Source: Aquimarina longa SW024
Lineage (GTDB): Bacteria > Bacteroidota > Bacteroidia > Flavobacteriales > Flavobacteriaceae
Length of the DNA: 64,000 nucleotides
Direction: 5' to 3'
Assembly: GCF_001401755.1 (NCBI RefSeq)
Contig: NZ_KQ474102.1
Span: 296,952-360,951 of the forward strand
Shown here: in pieces, positions 17,753-28,956 of the stretch
Position numbering within the stretch: the stretch's first letter is position 1
Layout of the letters: the number at the start of each line of letters is the position of its first letter
Notes under the pieces: model-generated
Database searches by the model: none
Told to the model about the DNA's origin: nothing
Seen by the model: only the letters and a program-made list of their open reading frames with translations
Made by a program: the position numbers and the translations under genes

Positions 17753-18301
17753 CTATGTTAAGTTTGCTTTTTTTCTTATCCTGCTCAAAGATTCAGGTTG
17801 AATACCCAAATATGAGGCTACAATATTTTGCTTTACTCTACTTTCTAAATCAGGGTACTCTTCTAAAAAATTGAAGTATCTTGTCTCTGCATTAAGTAGT
17901 AAAAATTCTCTTTCTCTTTTTTCTTTGATACAGAATGCTTTTTCTAACAATTTGATCAAAAACTTATCCCAAAATGGATTATTTTCTCTCAATTGCAACC
18001 AATGTTCATAACTTATTTCAAGGATTTCTGATTTTTCTAAAGCTTCTATAAAAAAATGTGACGATGACTTAGATATCATTGCTGAATATGACGCAATAAA
18101 ATTAGATTCCATAATAATTCCTTTTGTATACTCCCCTCCCTTATTATTAATATATGCATATCGAAAAAGTCCCGAATTTACAAAAGCTAATTTTCTTGGT
18201 ACTTCTCCTTCTCGAATGAAATATTCCCCAGGATTATACATTTTATTTTTTCCAATCGAGATCAATTCATTAACCCGATCAATAGGCATAATTTTTCTCA
18301 T
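17753..18301 (-). CDS. Crp/Fnr-family transcription regulator
   Basis: A 182-aa protein with an N-terminal cyclic-nucleotide-binding-like barrel (about 15-110, with YNPGEYFIREGEVPRKLAFV) and a short C-terminal helix-turn-helix (NIVASYLGIQPESLSRIRK at about 160-178). There are no FNR-type cysteines and the cAMP-contact arginine is not evident. It belongs to the ligand-unknown Bacteroidota Crp proteins often placed next to an oxidoreductase they regulate. Here the neighbour is the SDR gene, 63 bases downstream on the same strand. Confidence 0.9.
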   Translation of the reverse strand: MRKIMPIDRVNELISIGKNKMYNPGEYFIREGEVPRKLAFVNSGLFRYAYINNKGGEYTKGIIMESNFIASYSAMISKSSSHFFIEALEKSEILEISYEHWLQLRENNPFWDKFLIKLLEKAFCIKEKREREFLLLNAETRYFNFLEEYPDLESRVKQNIVASYLGIQPESLSRIRKKANLT

Positions 18302-18639
18302 AATATCCTTTATTTAATATCCGTTTTTATATGAAGCTACTGTAAGGAGAATTGAATCTCTTATGTTTACAACCAAAAAATAAAAATGCAAGGATAAGAA
18401 TCATTGCTCAGTTTTATTTAGAAATATTGAAACATAAAGAAACAATTTCATATTTCACATAACAAATAATGTACCAGATGTAACAAGATCCCCAAATCTA
18501 TATTCAAACAACTAAGGTTAGTAAGTATTCTCACAAATACATCCTCCTTTTAACCGATACACTTCCAATTTAAATTACTACGTGATAAAATTAACTTTTA
18601 CAAAAAAAACATCTTTCTATAAAAATGCTCTGTACCATA
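18302..18639. other. Intergenic, no gene seen
   Basis: About 340 AT-rich bases upstream of the Crp-family gene and downstream of the T9SS type B gene. I see no ORF or clear hairpin. Confidence 0.4.
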
Positions 18640-20133
18640 TTACCGTATCAAAGAAAAATTACCTGCAAAGGTTCTTCTACGCATGTTTGGATCTCTGGGT
18701 TCATTAAACTCTACTCTAAACCAATAATCTGAAGATGGCATATTTTTACCATTATATGTTCCATCCCAACCTAAGCCACCTGGTGCTAATTGCTTTATCA
18801 GTTTACCGTATCTATCAAAAATATAAATTTGTGCCGTAGGTTGATTCTCTATATTTATGAGATTCCAAGTATCATGAAAACCATCTCCATTAGGTGTAAA
18901 GTATTTAGGATACCCTAATATTACAATCACATCAGAAATTTCTTCGCTAATAGGACAATTTGCATATCTAGCTCTAATAAAATAATCTCCTGGAGGGACG
19001 TTAGAAAATATTGGAGAAGATTGAAAAGGTCTATACTCTATAAAACCTCCACCTAAATCTCGATCCAATCTATACTCAAAATTATCAAATCCTGCTCCTT
19101 CAATTTCAGAAGTTGCCGCTACACTTGCAGTAATTGTATAGCTACCAGCAAAAGATTCTTCTCCGACAGTATATCCTACAGAAACTACAGCATCAGAAAC
19201 ATCTAATACCACTAAATCATCCGGAGAGTCAGCAACCTCAGTCCCTGCTCCATCAAAACCACTTAATCGATATACTCCCTCTGTAGTAACCTCTAAGTAC
19301 GGTATTGTTCCTGGAGGTCCTGAAACATTTACAAAATTGGTAGTTCCGACATCTGCTCTTGCCCATTGATATGTAACTGCTCTAGGAAACCTTCCTTCTA
19401 TTGTAACAGGAAACTCTCCGCATGTAGCTACATCTGGTCCAACACCTGGTTCTAAAATACTACAATCCGTAGTCCCTGCATTAGGTGCATCGAGATTCGT
19501 TTGCTGCAATTGTATTACTCCTGATTCATTAGCAAAATTAGTAATCAAAATAATATAGTATTCTTCTGATTGAGCATTAGGTATCGTAAAAGTTTCTATA
19601 AAAACATTATCGTCTGGTGTTCTGGCATAACTACAATCTACTATATTTGTATTATCTAGATTATCTATATAATATGAAGGAACATCTACGTTATTAAAGC
19701 ATTCTACAGCACGTATATTATCTCCATCACCATTATTATCGCATCCTGTAGAGAGCACATCACAGTTTATATAAGAGGTTGTAAAAGGTCCCCAAGCAAT
19801 AAAATCTACATCTAACTGTCGTTCTCCCCTATCCAAAGTATTATTCTCATTACCATCCACCCATTGCTGAATATCAAAAATTAGTTCTCCTGATTGATCA
19901 ATTCTAATAAAATACCAAGCTGGATTAGGAGTTGTATTTAAACACCCTATTTCTCCTAAGCCATCTACATCACTCGTTACATTAGGAAAAGTTAATTCTA
20001 AAGAAGCATCAGAGCAAAATGGTTGGGCTCTCCTACAAGCTACATCAAAATCTTGAGCGTAAAAAAAGGTGCTTTTAAATAAAATAATCCAAAAAAGCAG
20101 CGAAATTTTTGGTAATACTGTTGCCATTTTCAT
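18640..20133 (-). CDS. Secreted protein with T9SS type B sorting domain
   Basis: A 497-aa secreted protein with an N-terminal signal peptide (1-27). The N-terminal region (30-215) has several cysteines and the CRRAQPFCSD start, a module often seen at the front of flavobacterial adhesin-like proteins. An Ig-like middle follows at about 230-400. The C-terminal gliding-motility-associated (CHU_C) domain starts at YPKYFTPNGDGFHDTWNL and contains IYIFDRYGKLI and WDGTYNGKNMPSSDYWF. That domain targets proteins to the type IX secretion system. Function is probably surface or secreted adhesion. It is a single gene, divergent from folE. Confidence 0.9.
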   Translation of the reverse strand: MKMATVLPKISLLFWIILFKSTFFYAQDFDVACRRAQPFCSDASLELTFPNVTSDVDGLGEIGCLNTTPNPAWYFIRIDQSGELIFDIQQWVDGNENNTLDRGERQLDVDFIAWGPFTTSYINCDVLSTGCDNNGDGDNIRAVECFNNVDVPSYYIDNLDNTNIVDCSYARTPDDNVFIETFTIPNAQSEEYYIILITNFANESGVIQLQQTNLDAPNAGTTDCSILEPGVGPDVATCGEFPVTIEGRFPRAVTYQWARADVGTTNFVNVSGPPGTIPYLEVTTEGVYRLSGFDGAGTEVADSPDDLVVLDVSDAVVSVGYTVGEESFAGSYTITASVAATSEIEGAGFDNFEYRLDRDLGGGFIEYRPFQSSPIFSNVPPGDYFIRARYANCPISEEISDVIVILGYPKYFTPNGDGFHDTWNLINIENQPTAQIYIFDRYGKLIKQLAPGGLGWDGTYNGKNMPSSDYWFRVEFNEPRDPNMRRRTFAGNFSLIR

Positions 20134-20259
20134 AAAACGTTTAAATCTAGTTCTTTATGTATTAAAGTTCAATTTGGGATTTAAATATACATAACTTCTT
20201 TAAGAATTCTTATATTAAATTGTTTAACATAGCTTTTACTAAGTAAAACAACAAAATTG

Positions 20260-20267
20260 TATCTTTG
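20260..20267 (+). promoter_or_regulatory. -7 box TATCTTTG upstream of folE
   Basis: Fits TAnnTTTG exactly. It lies about 145 bases before the folE start, giving a long leader in which I see no recognisable riboswitch. Confidence 0.5.
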
Positions 20268-20412
20268 CAAGCTATATTATAGAAGTATTTACAATCATTC
20301 TTCTATTTATGTTCTTTATAAACAATAAAACAAAGAGTTTTAGTACGTAAAATTCGTTTTAATTTATTGTTTTTTTGAAGTTTTAATGAATTGAATTATA
20401 AAAAATTGACGT

Positions 20413-21090
20413 GTGAAAATTGACAAGGCCCTTGAAGCTATTGAAGCGCTAGGTGATAATCATGTAGCTACTAGCGCTACTAATCCTCTTAGAAAAGATG
20501 CCTTTAAACTTAGTGATTCTGAAAAAATTGCTTTGATTAAAGAAGATGTTAAACATATTATGGAAACTTTAGGGTTAGATCTAACTGATGATAGTCTAAG
20601 TGGTACTCCCCAACGTGTTGCCAAAATGTTTGTAAATGAAATTTTTTCAGGACTTCATCCTGATAAAAAACCAAATGCATCTACATTTGAGAATAGTTAT
20701 AAGTATGGAGAGATGCTCGTAGAAAAAAACATTACAGTATATTCTACCTGCGAACACCATTTACTTCCTATAGTCGGTAGAGCTCATGTAGCCTATATTT
20801 CTAATGGTACTGTAGTAGGATTATCAAAAATGAATCGTATCGTTGATTATTATGCTAAGCGCCCTCAGGTACAAGAACGTATGACTATGCAGATTGTTCA
20901 AGATCTTCAAGAGATTCTAGGGACTAAAGATGTTGCATGTGTTATTGATGCAAAACACCTATGTGTCAATTCTAGAGGAATCAGAGATATCGAAAGCAGC
21001 ACCGTTACTAGTGAATTTGGTGGTAAATTTAAAGATAATTCTGTCCGAAGAGAGTTTTTAGATTATATAAAGCTAGACACCACTTTCTAA
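20413..21090 (+). CDS. folE: GTP cyclohydrolase I
   Basis: A 225-aa type IA GTP cyclohydrolase that makes 7,8-dihydroneopterin triphosphate, the first step of folate and pterin synthesis. Zinc ligands are visible in [13 protein letters not shown] (Cys and His at about 115-118) and in [20 protein letters not shown] (the third ligand cysteine). [12 protein letters not shown] and the substrate-binding residues are conserved. The start is GTG at 20413, as no ATG occurs before conserved sequence. cysS follows after 37 bases and yidD after a further 3, so these are probably one operon. Confidence 0.95.
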   Translation: MKIDKALEAIEALGDNHVATSATNPLRKDAFKLSDSEKIALIKEDVKHIMETLGLDLTDDSLSGTPQRVAKMFVNEIFSGLHPDKKPNASTFENSYKYGEMLVEKNITVYSTCEHHLLPIVGRAHVAYISNGTVVGLSKMNRIVDYYAKRPQVQERMTMQIVQDLQEILGTKDVACVIDAKHLCVNSRGIRDIESSTVTSEFGGKFKDNSVRREFLDYIKLDTTF

Positions 21091-21127
21091 TTTTTTCAAC
21101 ATAAATTATAAGCATCATTTTTACATT

Positions 21128-22624
21128 ATGGCAACAATCCCATTGTATCAAACTCAGAAATTACAAATTTACAACTCTATTTCCGGAGAGAAAGAAACAT
21201 TCACATCTATTACAGAAGGTAGTATTGGTATGTACGTATGTGGACCAACGGTATATAGCAATGTACATTTAGGGAATTGTCGCACATTTATATCATTTGA
21301 TTTAGTATTTAGATATTTAAAACATTTAGAATATAAAGTCCGTTATGTAAGAAACATTACGGATGCTGGGCATCTAGAGAATGATGCAGAAGAGGGAGAG
21401 GATAAAGTAGCAAAAAAAGCACGTTTAGAACAATTAGAGCCTATGGAAATTGTACAGCGATACACTTTAGATTTTCATCAGGTGATGTCTAAGTTTAATG
21501 CTATTGCTCCTAGTATAGAGCCTACTGCTACAGGTCATATTGTAGAGCAAATAGAAATCATCAAAACTATTATAGATAATGGTTTTGCTTATGAGTCTAA
21601 TGGTTCTGTATATTTTGATGTTCAAAAATTTAACAAAACAAATCATTACGGAAAACTAAGTGGTCGTAATCTCGAAGATATGATCGCTAATACTCGTGAG
21701 TTATCTGCGCAGAGTGACAAGAAAAATCCTCAGGATTTTGCACTATGGAAAAAAGCAGAACCGCAGCACATTATGCGCTGGCCATCTCCTTGGAGTGATG
21801 GTTTCCCTGGTTGGCATCTAGAGTGTACTGCAATGAGTACTAAATATCTTGGCGAGCGTTTCGACATCCATGGTGGTGGAATGGACTTAAAATTTCCTCA
21901 TCATGAGTGTGAAATCGCGCAAGGAGAAGCTGCCTGTGGTCAAACACCTGTAAATTACTGGATGCATGCCAATATGCTAACACTTAATGGTAAAAAAATG
22001 TCTAAATCTACAGGAAATACCATTTCTCCTGATGAATTATTCTCTGGTAATAATAATTTCCTAGAGAAACCATTTGATGCTTCCATAGTTCGTTTTTTTA
22101 TGCTTCAGGCACATTATCGAAGTGTTCTCGATTTTTCTAATGATGCATTAGAAGCTTCAGAAAAAGGTTTTTATAAACTTATTGACGCTATCCAAACTAT
22201 TGACAATCTAACTACGAGTGCTGACACAAAAGGATTTAATGTTTCTGCATGGAAACAAGAATGCTACAATGCTATGAATGACGATTTTAATAGCCCTATC
22301 TTAATAGCTAAGCTATTTGATGCTGTTAAATTTATCAATACGGTAAAAGAGCAAAACTCTACTATTTCTAAAACAGATTTAGAACTATTACAGCAGACAA
22401 TGCATGCCTTTGTATTTGATGTACTTGGATTAGTAAATATAAATGAAACCTCATCAGATATTAGTGGTAAACTTTCTGGTACAGTAGAATTATTAATTAA
22501 TCTAAGAGCAGAAGCAAGAGCGAATAAAGATTTTGCAACTAGTGATAAGATCAGAGACGAATTATTAGCTATAGGTATTCAGCTAAAGGATGGACGCGAA
22601 GGAACCAGTTTTTCATTAAACTAA
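21128..22624 (+). CDS. cysS: Cysteinyl-tRNA synthetase
   Basis: A 498-aa class I synthetase. The HIGH-type signature is [17 protein letters not shown] (about 37-53). Zinc ligands are Cys37, the cysteine in WHLECTAMS, and His/Cys in [12 protein letters not shown]. The KMSKS loop (KKMSKSTGN) is at about 290. The C-terminal DALR-like and anticodon-binding domains follow. Length is slightly above the E. coli protein (461). The start [20 protein letters not shown] matches the family. Confidence 0.97.
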   Translation: MATIPLYQTQKLQIYNSISGEKETFTSITEGSIGMYVCGPTVYSNVHLGNCRTFISFDLVFRYLKHLEYKVRYVRNITDAGHLENDAEEGEDKVAKKARLEQLEPMEIVQRYTLDFHQVMSKFNAIAPSIEPTATGHIVEQIEIIKTIIDNGFAYESNGSVYFDVQKFNKTNHYGKLSGRNLEDMIANTRELSAQSDKKNPQDFALWKKAEPQHIMRWPSPWSDGFPGWHLECTAMSTKYLGERFDIHGGGMDLKFPHHECEIAQGEAACGQTPVNYWMHANMLTLNGKKMSKSTGNTISPDELFSGNNNFLEKPFDASIVRFFMLQAHYRSVLDFSNDALEASEKGFYKLIDAIQTIDNLTTSADTKGFNVSAWKQECYNAMNDDFNSPILIAKLFDAVKFINTVKEQNSTISKTDLELLQQTMHAFVFDVLGLVNINETSSDISGKLSGTVELLINLRAEARANKDFATSDKIRDELLAIGIQLKDGREGTSFSLN

Positions 22625-22627
22625 ATT

Positions 22628-22885
22628 ATGTTGATTTCTAAAACGACTATAAAGCAGATTTTAATATTTCCTTTTATAATTTTAATAAAATTATATCAGA
22701 AAGTAATATCACCACTAACCCCTGCTACTTGTCGATATCAACCTACATGTTCTCATTATACATTAGAGGCGTTACAAAAACATGGAATTTTTAAAGGAGG
22801 ATTTCTATCTATAAAGCGGATTTTTAGCTGTCACCCATGGGGAGGCAGTGGTTATGACCCTGTTCCGGATACAGATAATGAGTAA
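22628..22885 (+). CDS. yidD: Membrane protein insertion efficiency factor YidD
   Basis: An 85-aa protein of the YidD/DUF37 family, which helps YidC insert inner-membrane proteins. An N-terminal amphipathic/hydrophobic helix (about 8-30) precedes the hallmark [19 protein letters not shown] and ends in the conserved [14 protein letters not shown]. It starts 3 bases after cysS. Length is typical for the family. Confidence 0.95.
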   Translation: MLISKTTIKQILIFPFIILIKLYQKVISPLTPATCRYQPTCSHYTLEALQKHGIFKGGFLSIKRIFSCHPWGGSGYDPVPDTDNE

Positions 22886-23071
22886 GACCGTATTTAAAAA
22901 TAAAAATTGAAAAACAGAGTTTAAAAACAACAATCATAACAATATAGACTAAATAGTTAGTCTAAGAAGTAACTAAATTATTAACATAATATACTGATTT
23001 GAAATAGGCATGAGTTACCTTGGATTTAGTTTAAATACCTATATTTACTTTCAGAAAAATAAAATTCATAC

Positions 23072-24004
23072 ATGATACTTTCTAAAATTATATGGAGTCC
23101 TGTAGAAGGGATAGACTTAGGCTTTTTTATCATTCGTTTTTACAGTTTAATGTTTGTAGTTGCCTTTACATTAGGATGGTATCTAATGAAAAAAATCTAC
23201 ATCAGAGAGAACATCTCTATGGAGAAACTAGATTCTATATTTATATATGCAGTCATAGGCACATTATTAGGTGCTAGATTGGGACATGTTTTCTTTTATG
23301 ACTGGGCTTATTACAAAAATAATTTACTAGAGATTCTTTTACCTTTTAGGTTTAAACCTACGTTTGAGTTTATAGGTTTTCAGGGATTAGCGAGTCATGG
23401 TGCGGCTGTAGCTTTTATAATCGCTATGTATTATTATTCTAAAAAAATAGTCCATAAGCATCCATTATGGGTTCTGGATAGAGTTACTATTCCTGCTGCT
23501 TTTGGAGGAATATTTGTACGATTGGGTAATTTCTTTAATTCAGAAATTATTGGTAAAGAGTCTGGAGACTCTCTTTTTGGAGTAAAATTCATTAGAGCCG
23601 GAATTTCAAAATCTCAGGCAATGGCAGAAACGAGTATAAAAAATGTAAACGAAGCATATGCTGCAATAATATCAAAACCTGAATTCTCTAACATATTAGA
23701 AGCTATACCTTATCGTCACCCAGCACAATTGTATGAAGCCTTTGGATATATATTTGTATCTATTGCGCTATGGTTCATCTATTGGAAAACTGATAAACGA
23801 AATAATAGCGGATTTCTTTTTGGGATGTATCTAATTTTAATATTTACGGTACGCTTTATTGTAGAATATGTTAAAACAAGTCAAGGAGGTTTTGAGAACG
23901 CTTTAGGAATACTATCAACTGGGCAATGGCTGAGTATCCCTTTTGTAGCTACTGGTATATATTTTGTAGTACGATCAATGAATAAAAAAGAAGATTCGAT
24001 TTAA
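23072..24004 (+). CDS. lgt: Prolipoprotein diacylglyceryl transferase
   Basis: A 310-aa inner-membrane enzyme that attaches diacylglycerol to the lipobox cysteine of prolipoproteins. About seven membrane helices are seen. Key motifs are the LGARLGHVFFYDW stretch (about 66-78), the SHGAAVAF region that replaces the usual HGGL (with the essential histidine kept), and the Lgt signature RLGNFFNSEIIGK (about 151-163). RHPAQLYEA follows. It is separated from yidD by 186 bases. This enzyme would act on the several lipoproteins encoded in this window. Confidence 0.95.
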   Translation: MILSKIIWSPVEGIDLGFFIIRFYSLMFVVAFTLGWYLMKKIYIRENISMEKLDSIFIYAVIGTLLGARLGHVFFYDWAYYKNNLLEILLPFRFKPTFEFIGFQGLASHGAAVAFIIAMYYYSKKIVHKHPLWVLDRVTIPAAFGGIFVRLGNFFNSEIIGKESGDSLFGVKFIRAGISKSQAMAETSIKNVNEAYAAIISKPEFSNILEAIPYRHPAQLYEAFGYIFVSIALWFIYWKTDKRNNSGFLFGMYLILIFTVRFIVEYVKTSQGGFENALGILSTGQWLSIPFVATGIYFVVRSMNKKEDSI

Positions 24005-24111
24005 AACTTTTATAAATCATTTTTTATATTTCTATTACAAATAGGGGAGATCAATTATAGTGCTTATAATTTGATCTTTTCTATTTTTTATCTATAATCT
24101 ATAAAACTAAA

Positions 24112-25167
24112 ATGAGGAAATTACTTTTTTTTAAACTAACATTTCTAGTAATCTTTTTAACAATCTATAGTCAAAAAGTATATTCTCAAAGCACTTTACA
24201 CCCTTTATCATTTAAGGCTAATCAAGGTAATTACGAAGACTCTTATAGCGAATATTATTACAGCCTTCAGAAAGAAGGAAATACATATAGATTAGTCGAC
24301 CCAAAAGGAAGAGATGTACTACAAAGAGCATGTGATACCATCCTAAAAAATGCTCATTTTATAAAAGCAATACAAAAAGACTCTTTTTATATTTACAAAA
24401 ACTATAATCTCGAAGCGCTAAAAATACCAAATGCTAAGCAAGTTTATTTTATCAGAGACGGATTAGAAGTTTTGACTACACAAGGACCCCAGTATTATGA
24501 TAATACTATTACTAAAATTAATAATTTCCCAAAATTAGATCTTTTTGCTTGTGGAAATGTATACTCTAAGCGATATACGCTAAGCTACAATAAAGAATCA
24601 AAAAAGCATACTATTCTATTATCATTTGGTGATTTTGGAGAAATTAGAACAGAAACTATTCTAGATTTAAAAGGAATTCCTTACCCTATAGAGAAACTCA
24701 GTTTTATTACTACTAAAAATTATATTTCAGAAAGCATTAATAGTTCTTATAACAAGTCTCCTCATCTTATTAAAATTACAAAAGAAGGAAAAAGTGGCAT
24801 TTATTCTTATACTATTGATCAAGCGACATATCCTCCTAAAAAGGCAAAAGAAAAACCTGATTATTTTATTGATGAAACAACAGGCGATACTATATTCGAA
24901 CCTATTGCTATAGTACCTATATCTTTTCTAAAAAAAGGATCTGTTATGCTTCAAGAGGTATTACCCTTAGTATATGATAGGATTCAAATGGATTCTAATA
25001 ATGGATTGATATACCTTTATAAAGACAATTTAATAGGTATTTATCCTAACCATATATCTACTACTTTTGAGGTTTTTGAACGAAAAACCTCATCATTCTA
25101 CAGAATTGTTAAAGACGGAAAACAAGGATGGATAGACATTAGAACTTTTAAAGAATACTATTTCTAA
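24112..25167 (+). CDS. Secreted WG-repeat-like protein
   Basis: A 351-aa protein with a signal peptide (1-26, ending VYSQS). The body is made of short beta-rich units around aromatic and charged residues; the C-terminal KDGKQGWIDIRTFKEYYF resembles a WG (KWG-type) repeat. The charged DFGEIRTETILDLKG and YDRIQMDSNNGLIYLYKDNL stretches also fit degenerate repeats. There is no lipobox and no T9SS sorting domain, so a periplasmic location is likely. It ends at a strong bidirectional terminator shared with prfA. Function unknown. Confidence 0.8.
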   Translation: MRKLLFFKLTFLVIFLTIYSQKVYSQSTLHPLSFKANQGNYEDSYSEYYYSLQKEGNTYRLVDPKGRDVLQRACDTILKNAHFIKAIQKDSFYIYKNYNLEALKIPNAKQVYFIRDGLEVLTTQGPQYYDNTITKINNFPKLDLFACGNVYSKRYTLSYNKESKKHTILLSFGDFGEIRTETILDLKGIPYPIEKLSFITTKNYISESINSSYNKSPHLIKITKEGKSGIYSYTIDQATYPPKKAKEKPDYFIDETTGDTIFEPIAIVPISFLKKGSVMLQEVLPLVYDRIQMDSNNGLIYLYKDNLIGIYPNHISTTFEVFERKTSSFYRIVKDGKQGWIDIRTFKEYYF

Positions 25168-25280
25168 GAATAGAACATTCTCCTATATCTATAATTAAAT
25201 ACTACAAACAATTACTATAATTAACAACTATGTGGAGACAAGCTCAATATTATTGAGGTAGCCAGAATCCATAGAAAACT

Positions 25281-25318
25281 AAAAAAGTCCATAGATAATA
25301 AGATCTATGGACTTTTTT
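25281..25318. terminator. Bidirectional terminator between convergent genes
   Basis: A 16-bp perfect stem: AAAAAAGTCCATAGAT pairs with ATCTATGGACTTTTTT around a 6-base loop, with A/T runs on both flanks. It serves the + strand WG-like gene and the - strand prfA. Confidence 0.9.
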
Positions 25319-25340
25319 GTAAAATTTATATGTATTTTTT

Positions 25341-26417
25341 TTAAAATATCTCGTTAGATTCTTTTAGTTTTTCTGTATTGGCTACTAACTGAAGTTCTTC
25401 AATAATTTTATGAATATCTCCATCTATAATATTTCCTAGATCATATAATGTTAATCCGATACGGTGTTCGGTTACCCTACCTTGTGGATAGTTATAAGTT
25501 CTAATCTTAGCAGAACGATCTCCTGATGACACCATACTCTTACGTTTTTCTGAATCTGCTGCTTGTTTTTTAGCAAGTTCCATTTCATACAATCGAGAAC
25601 GTAATACTTTTAATGCTTTTTCGAGGTTTTTATGCGATGATTTCTGGTCTTGGCAACTTACTATCATCCCTGTAGGCTCATGATGCAGTTTAATAGCAGA
25701 ATATGTAGTATTTACAGACTGTCCTCCTGGTCCTGTAGAAGTTGTTCTTTCTATCCTTACCTCTGTCATATCTAATTCTACATCAAACTCTTCTGCTTCT
25801 GGCAATACAATTACTGAAGCTGCACTGGTATGTACACGTCCTTGGGTTTCGGTTTGTGGAACACGTTGTACACGATGTACCCCTGCTTCAAACTTTAGGG
25901 TACCATATACATCTTCTCCATTAACTTCGAATATAATTTCTTTATATCCTCCACTAGTTCCTTCATTAAGATCCACTACACTAGTACTCCACCCTTTACT
26001 TTCACAAAATTTAGTATACATTCTAAATAGGTCTCCGGCAAAAATACTAGCTTCATCTCCTCCTGCCCCTGCTCTAATCTCTACTACACAATTTTTAGCA
26101 TCTTCTGGATCTTTAGGCACTAGCATAAAACGAATCTTCTCTTCTAAAGCTGGTAGCTCTTCTTTTGCTTCTTCTAATTGCATTTTAGCCATTTCCACCA
26201 TCTCGGTATCACTACCATCTGCCAAAATTTCTTCTGCTTCTTTTAAATTATCTGTAAGTTCTATATAACGCTCTCTTTCGTCCATAAGAGCTTTAAGATC
26301 TTTGTATTCTTTATTAAGTTGTATGTATTTTTTTTGATCTGCAATGATATCTGGCTGAATGATTAAATCAGTCACCTCGTCAAACCGTTGCTTTACAATA
26401 TTCAATTTATCAATCAT
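25341..26417 (-). CDS. prfA: Peptide chain release factor 1
   Basis: A 358-aa class I release factor that reads UAA and UAG. The catalytic GGQ lies in [13 protein letters not shown] (about 227-239). The tripeptide anticodon is in [13 protein letters not shown] (PxT, about 183-195), which marks RF1 rather than RF2. [18 protein letters not shown] is the conserved C-terminal block. Length is typical. A promoter box lies 29 bases upstream. Confidence 0.96.
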   Translation of the reverse strand: MIDKLNIVKQRFDEVTDLIIQPDIIADQKKYIQLNKEYKDLKALMDERERYIELTDNLKEAEEILADGSDTEMVEMAKMQLEEAKEELPALEEKIRFMLVPKDPEDAKNCVVEIRAGAGGDEASIFAGDLFRMYTKFCESKGWSTSVVDLNEGTSGGYKEIIFEVNGEDVYGTLKFEAGVHRVQRVPQTETQGRVHTSAASVIVLPEAEEFDVELDMTEVRIERTTSTGPGGQSVNTTYSAIKLHHEPTGMIVSCQDQKSSHKNLEKALKVLRSRLYEMELAKKQAADSEKRKSMVSSGDRSAKIRTYNYPQGRVTEHRIGLTLYDLGNIIDGDIHKIIEELQLVANTEKLKESNEIF

Positions 26418-26445
26418 AGTAAGTATATCCTAACTGTGGAATTGA

Positions 26446-26453
26446 CAAAAGTA
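26446..26453 (-). promoter_or_regulatory. -7 box TACTTTTG upstream of prfA
   Basis: Minus-strand TACTTTTG fits TAnnTTTG and lies 29 bases before the prfA ATG. Confidence 0.5.
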
Positions 26454-26771
26454 CGATTTTTTGTTAAAAACTCATACCTCCTTATAAGAATAGAAATCAA
26501 TTTTATGCATAAGTTTTACTACTAATTTCTTTATTTAGAACTATAAATCATTTATATACTAATTATCTAAACGCACCTAACGGCTTTCTCTGTAAAAAAC
26601 CAGCTCATATTAATTATAAACATTCTTAATCAAAGACAGAATATTTCATTACTTTTAAGAAAACCTATTTCCCTTATTTTTTTTAATTATCATTCGTTCT
26701 CTAAAAAATACTTATTTATTAGTTATTAAAATCAGAAGAATCATACCTTTTTTAGCAACCAACCTAACGAT
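26454..26771. other. Intergenic between divergent genes
   Basis: About 320 AT-rich bases before the propeller gene. Apart from the prfA promoter box at its edge I see no ORF or RNA. Confidence 0.4.
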
Positions 26772-28703
26772 ATGAAAACTAGCTCGATTTTTATCATTAT
26801 TTTTATGTTAACAGTCACATTATTTGCTCAACATAAAATTAATTTTGACAATATAATTAAAGGCAAAATTTTAAACAATAACACCGGAGTTCTACTCATT
26901 AAAACATCTACATCCATTTATGGTATTAGTCCTAAAGAGCAAAAAATCATTTGGACACAAAAAATCCCTAAACAATTAGACTTTTCTTCTTATCTAGAAA
27001 TTCCTTTTACTCCTTTAATCATTTTTGATAGAACCCCTCTCATTAACTCTAGTTTATTATCAAATACCTTAGGAGTCAAAGGAAAATCTCGTACCATAAT
27101 TAATGTGGATAATGGAGTTATTATGTTCGATTCTGAAGCAAAAGGATATAAAGCTATAAATAACACATTACTAATCTCTGAGAAAAAAGCAATTTTTGTA
27201 GAGGGCATTAAAGACGAAAACTTAGTAATTGGGCTTTATAATTATGAAAACGGAGATAAAATATGGGAACAATCTATAGAAAGGACTAATTTCTTAAAAA
27301 CTACAAAATCAGATTTATTAGGTAATGAAAAAATAGCACTAGACATCAATAATGATATTATATGGCTAAAAGGAAAGACCCTTTTAAAAATCAATACCGA
27401 TACAGGAAGTATTGATTATAAACATGAAGAGGTCACAACTTTTGAAATGAATGAGGAAGGGTCTATAATTTATACATTTTTGAATCAGATAAAGTTAGAA
27501 AAACTACGCAATGAAACTTCAATCACAGCTTTATCAGTACATACTTCTAAAACTGTTTGGGATAATGAGCTTACTATATTAGGCGATATCCAACAAACGG
27601 TGCTGGATAGTAAAAACCTGATTGTAATCACATCAAAAGGGTTTGATGTAATTAATAGTATCACTGGAAAAAAGAAATGGGATAAATTAAATCCACTACC
27701 ACTAATTAAAAAAATTGTTCCTGTTAAAAACGGATATTTAGTCGCTCAGGATAAGTTCTTAACTCATATCGATACTACAGGAAAAAGCACATGGGAAAAA
27801 TCTATTAAAATTTCATTATCTAGTCAAGAAAATCCCGTGCATATCATTGACAATGATCAGTCAGCTATATATATTACACCGTCAATGGTTAATAAAATCA
27901 ATATCACAACTGGGAAAAAAGAATGGAAAGATGTGATCTTAAACGATGCTGATTTTGTTACTCGAAATTTAAAGTTAAAAGAACATCCATATAAAATTTG
28001 GTATGATAAAAAACATAATCAGTTTCCTGTATATACTGATAATAGTTTTTATATTTTTAATCTTCAGACACAAGAAGCCCCCTCTCCTTTATCTGAGTTC
28101 GATTTTGGAAATGAACTTCCATATCTAAACATTAGAGAAAATGGGTATTTTTTAAGCTTTAATACTACATTTTATTTATTTGATAACTCCGGAAAATTAG
28201 TATACAAAAAAGAATTTCCATCTCATCATAACTCTTCTTTACTAACAGAATCAATGTATTGGGCAAAACGGGGATTACAAACATATACCGCTGCTATTGG
28301 TTTAGCTACAAACCAACTAAATCAGATCTATAAAAGTATATTAGTATCTCAGGATATTAGTGTTCTGAGTAAAGTTACATCTGGTATATATGGCTCGTAT
28401 CAATCCTATCAAAATTCACTTAAAAGTCATACAAAATTAAATAAGGTAAAGTTTAGCTCTAGCCTACAAACAATTTTTAACAGAATCAAAAAAAAACAAG
28501 ACAATGATGATTATATTATTTTAGTTATTTCTGATAAAGATCAAACTAAAAAAATCATTAGGCTCCATATGGATACTGGTCAGGTCGACGATATAAAACA
28601 CATTAAAGAAAATCAATCTGATTTTATCATTGATCAAATAGAAGGTATACTTTATTTTTTTAATCAAAAAGATGTGACTATAGAACAACTCTCTATCAAT
28701 TAA
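26772..28703 (+). CDS. Secreted PQQ-like beta-propeller protein
   Basis: A 643-aa protein with a signal peptide (1-19). The body has at least six recurring blade motifs ending in a tryptophan strand: KIIWTQKIP, GDKIWEQSI, KTVWDNELTI, GKKKWDKLN, GKSTWEKSIK and GKKEWKDVIL. This is the PQQ/BamB-like propeller pattern. The last 200 residues (from about 480) are helix-rich and unlike a propeller. There is no PQQ-dehydrogenase catalytic motif and no lipobox, so it is not BamB itself. Probably periplasmic; role unknown. It is a single gene. Confidence 0.85.
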   Translation: MKTSSIFIIIFMLTVTLFAQHKINFDNIIKGKILNNNTGVLLIKTSTSIYGISPKEQKIIWTQKIPKQLDFSSYLEIPFTPLIIFDRTPLINSSLLSNTLGVKGKSRTIINVDNGVIMFDSEAKGYKAINNTLLISEKKAIFVEGIKDENLVIGLYNYENGDKIWEQSIERTNFLKTTKSDLLGNEKIALDINNDIIWLKGKTLLKINTDTGSIDYKHEEVTTFEMNEEGSIIYTFLNQIKLEKLRNETSITALSVHTSKTVWDNELTILGDIQQTVLDSKNLIVITSKGFDVINSITGKKKWDKLNPLPLIKKIVPVKNGYLVAQDKFLTHIDTTGKSTWEKSIKISLSSQENPVHIIDNDQSAIYITPSMVNKINITTGKKEWKDVILNDADFVTRNLKLKEHPYKIWYDKKHNQFPVYTDNSFYIFNLQTQEAPSPLSEFDFGNELPYLNIRENGYFLSFNTTFYLFDNSGKLVYKKEFPSHHNSSLLTESMYWAKRGLQTYTAAIGLATNQLNQIYKSILVSQDISVLSKVTSGIYGSYQSYQNSLKSHTKLNKVKFSSSLQTIFNRIKKKQDNDDYIILVISDKDQTKKIIRLHMDTGQVDDIKHIKENQSDFIIDQIEGILYFFNQKDVTIEQLSIN

Positions 28704-28865
28704 AAAAAGAATTCTTACTATCTTTTTACTCATATAATGATAAGGTTAACCAAAAAAAGCTAATCAACTTGGATAATTGTAGCATTAAGTAATGAATAAT
28801 ACTCTACTATTTTTAACCATTTCTTAAAAACGGTTAGTACCACTACCAATTTATTGATATACGAT

Positions 28866-28905
28866 AAAAAACCCATCATGGTTTACATAGCTCATGATAG
28901 GTTTA
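28866..28905 (-). terminator. Probable terminator of the peptide symporter gene
   Basis: Imperfect stem: AACCCATCATG pairs with CATGATAGGTT (one C-A mismatch) around a loop. On the minus strand it is followed by T5-6. It lies 50 bases after the symporter stop. Confidence 0.6.
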
Positions 28906-28956
28906 CTACTACTCAACTAATCTCAATACGATACAATGCTAGTTCGATTATACTAT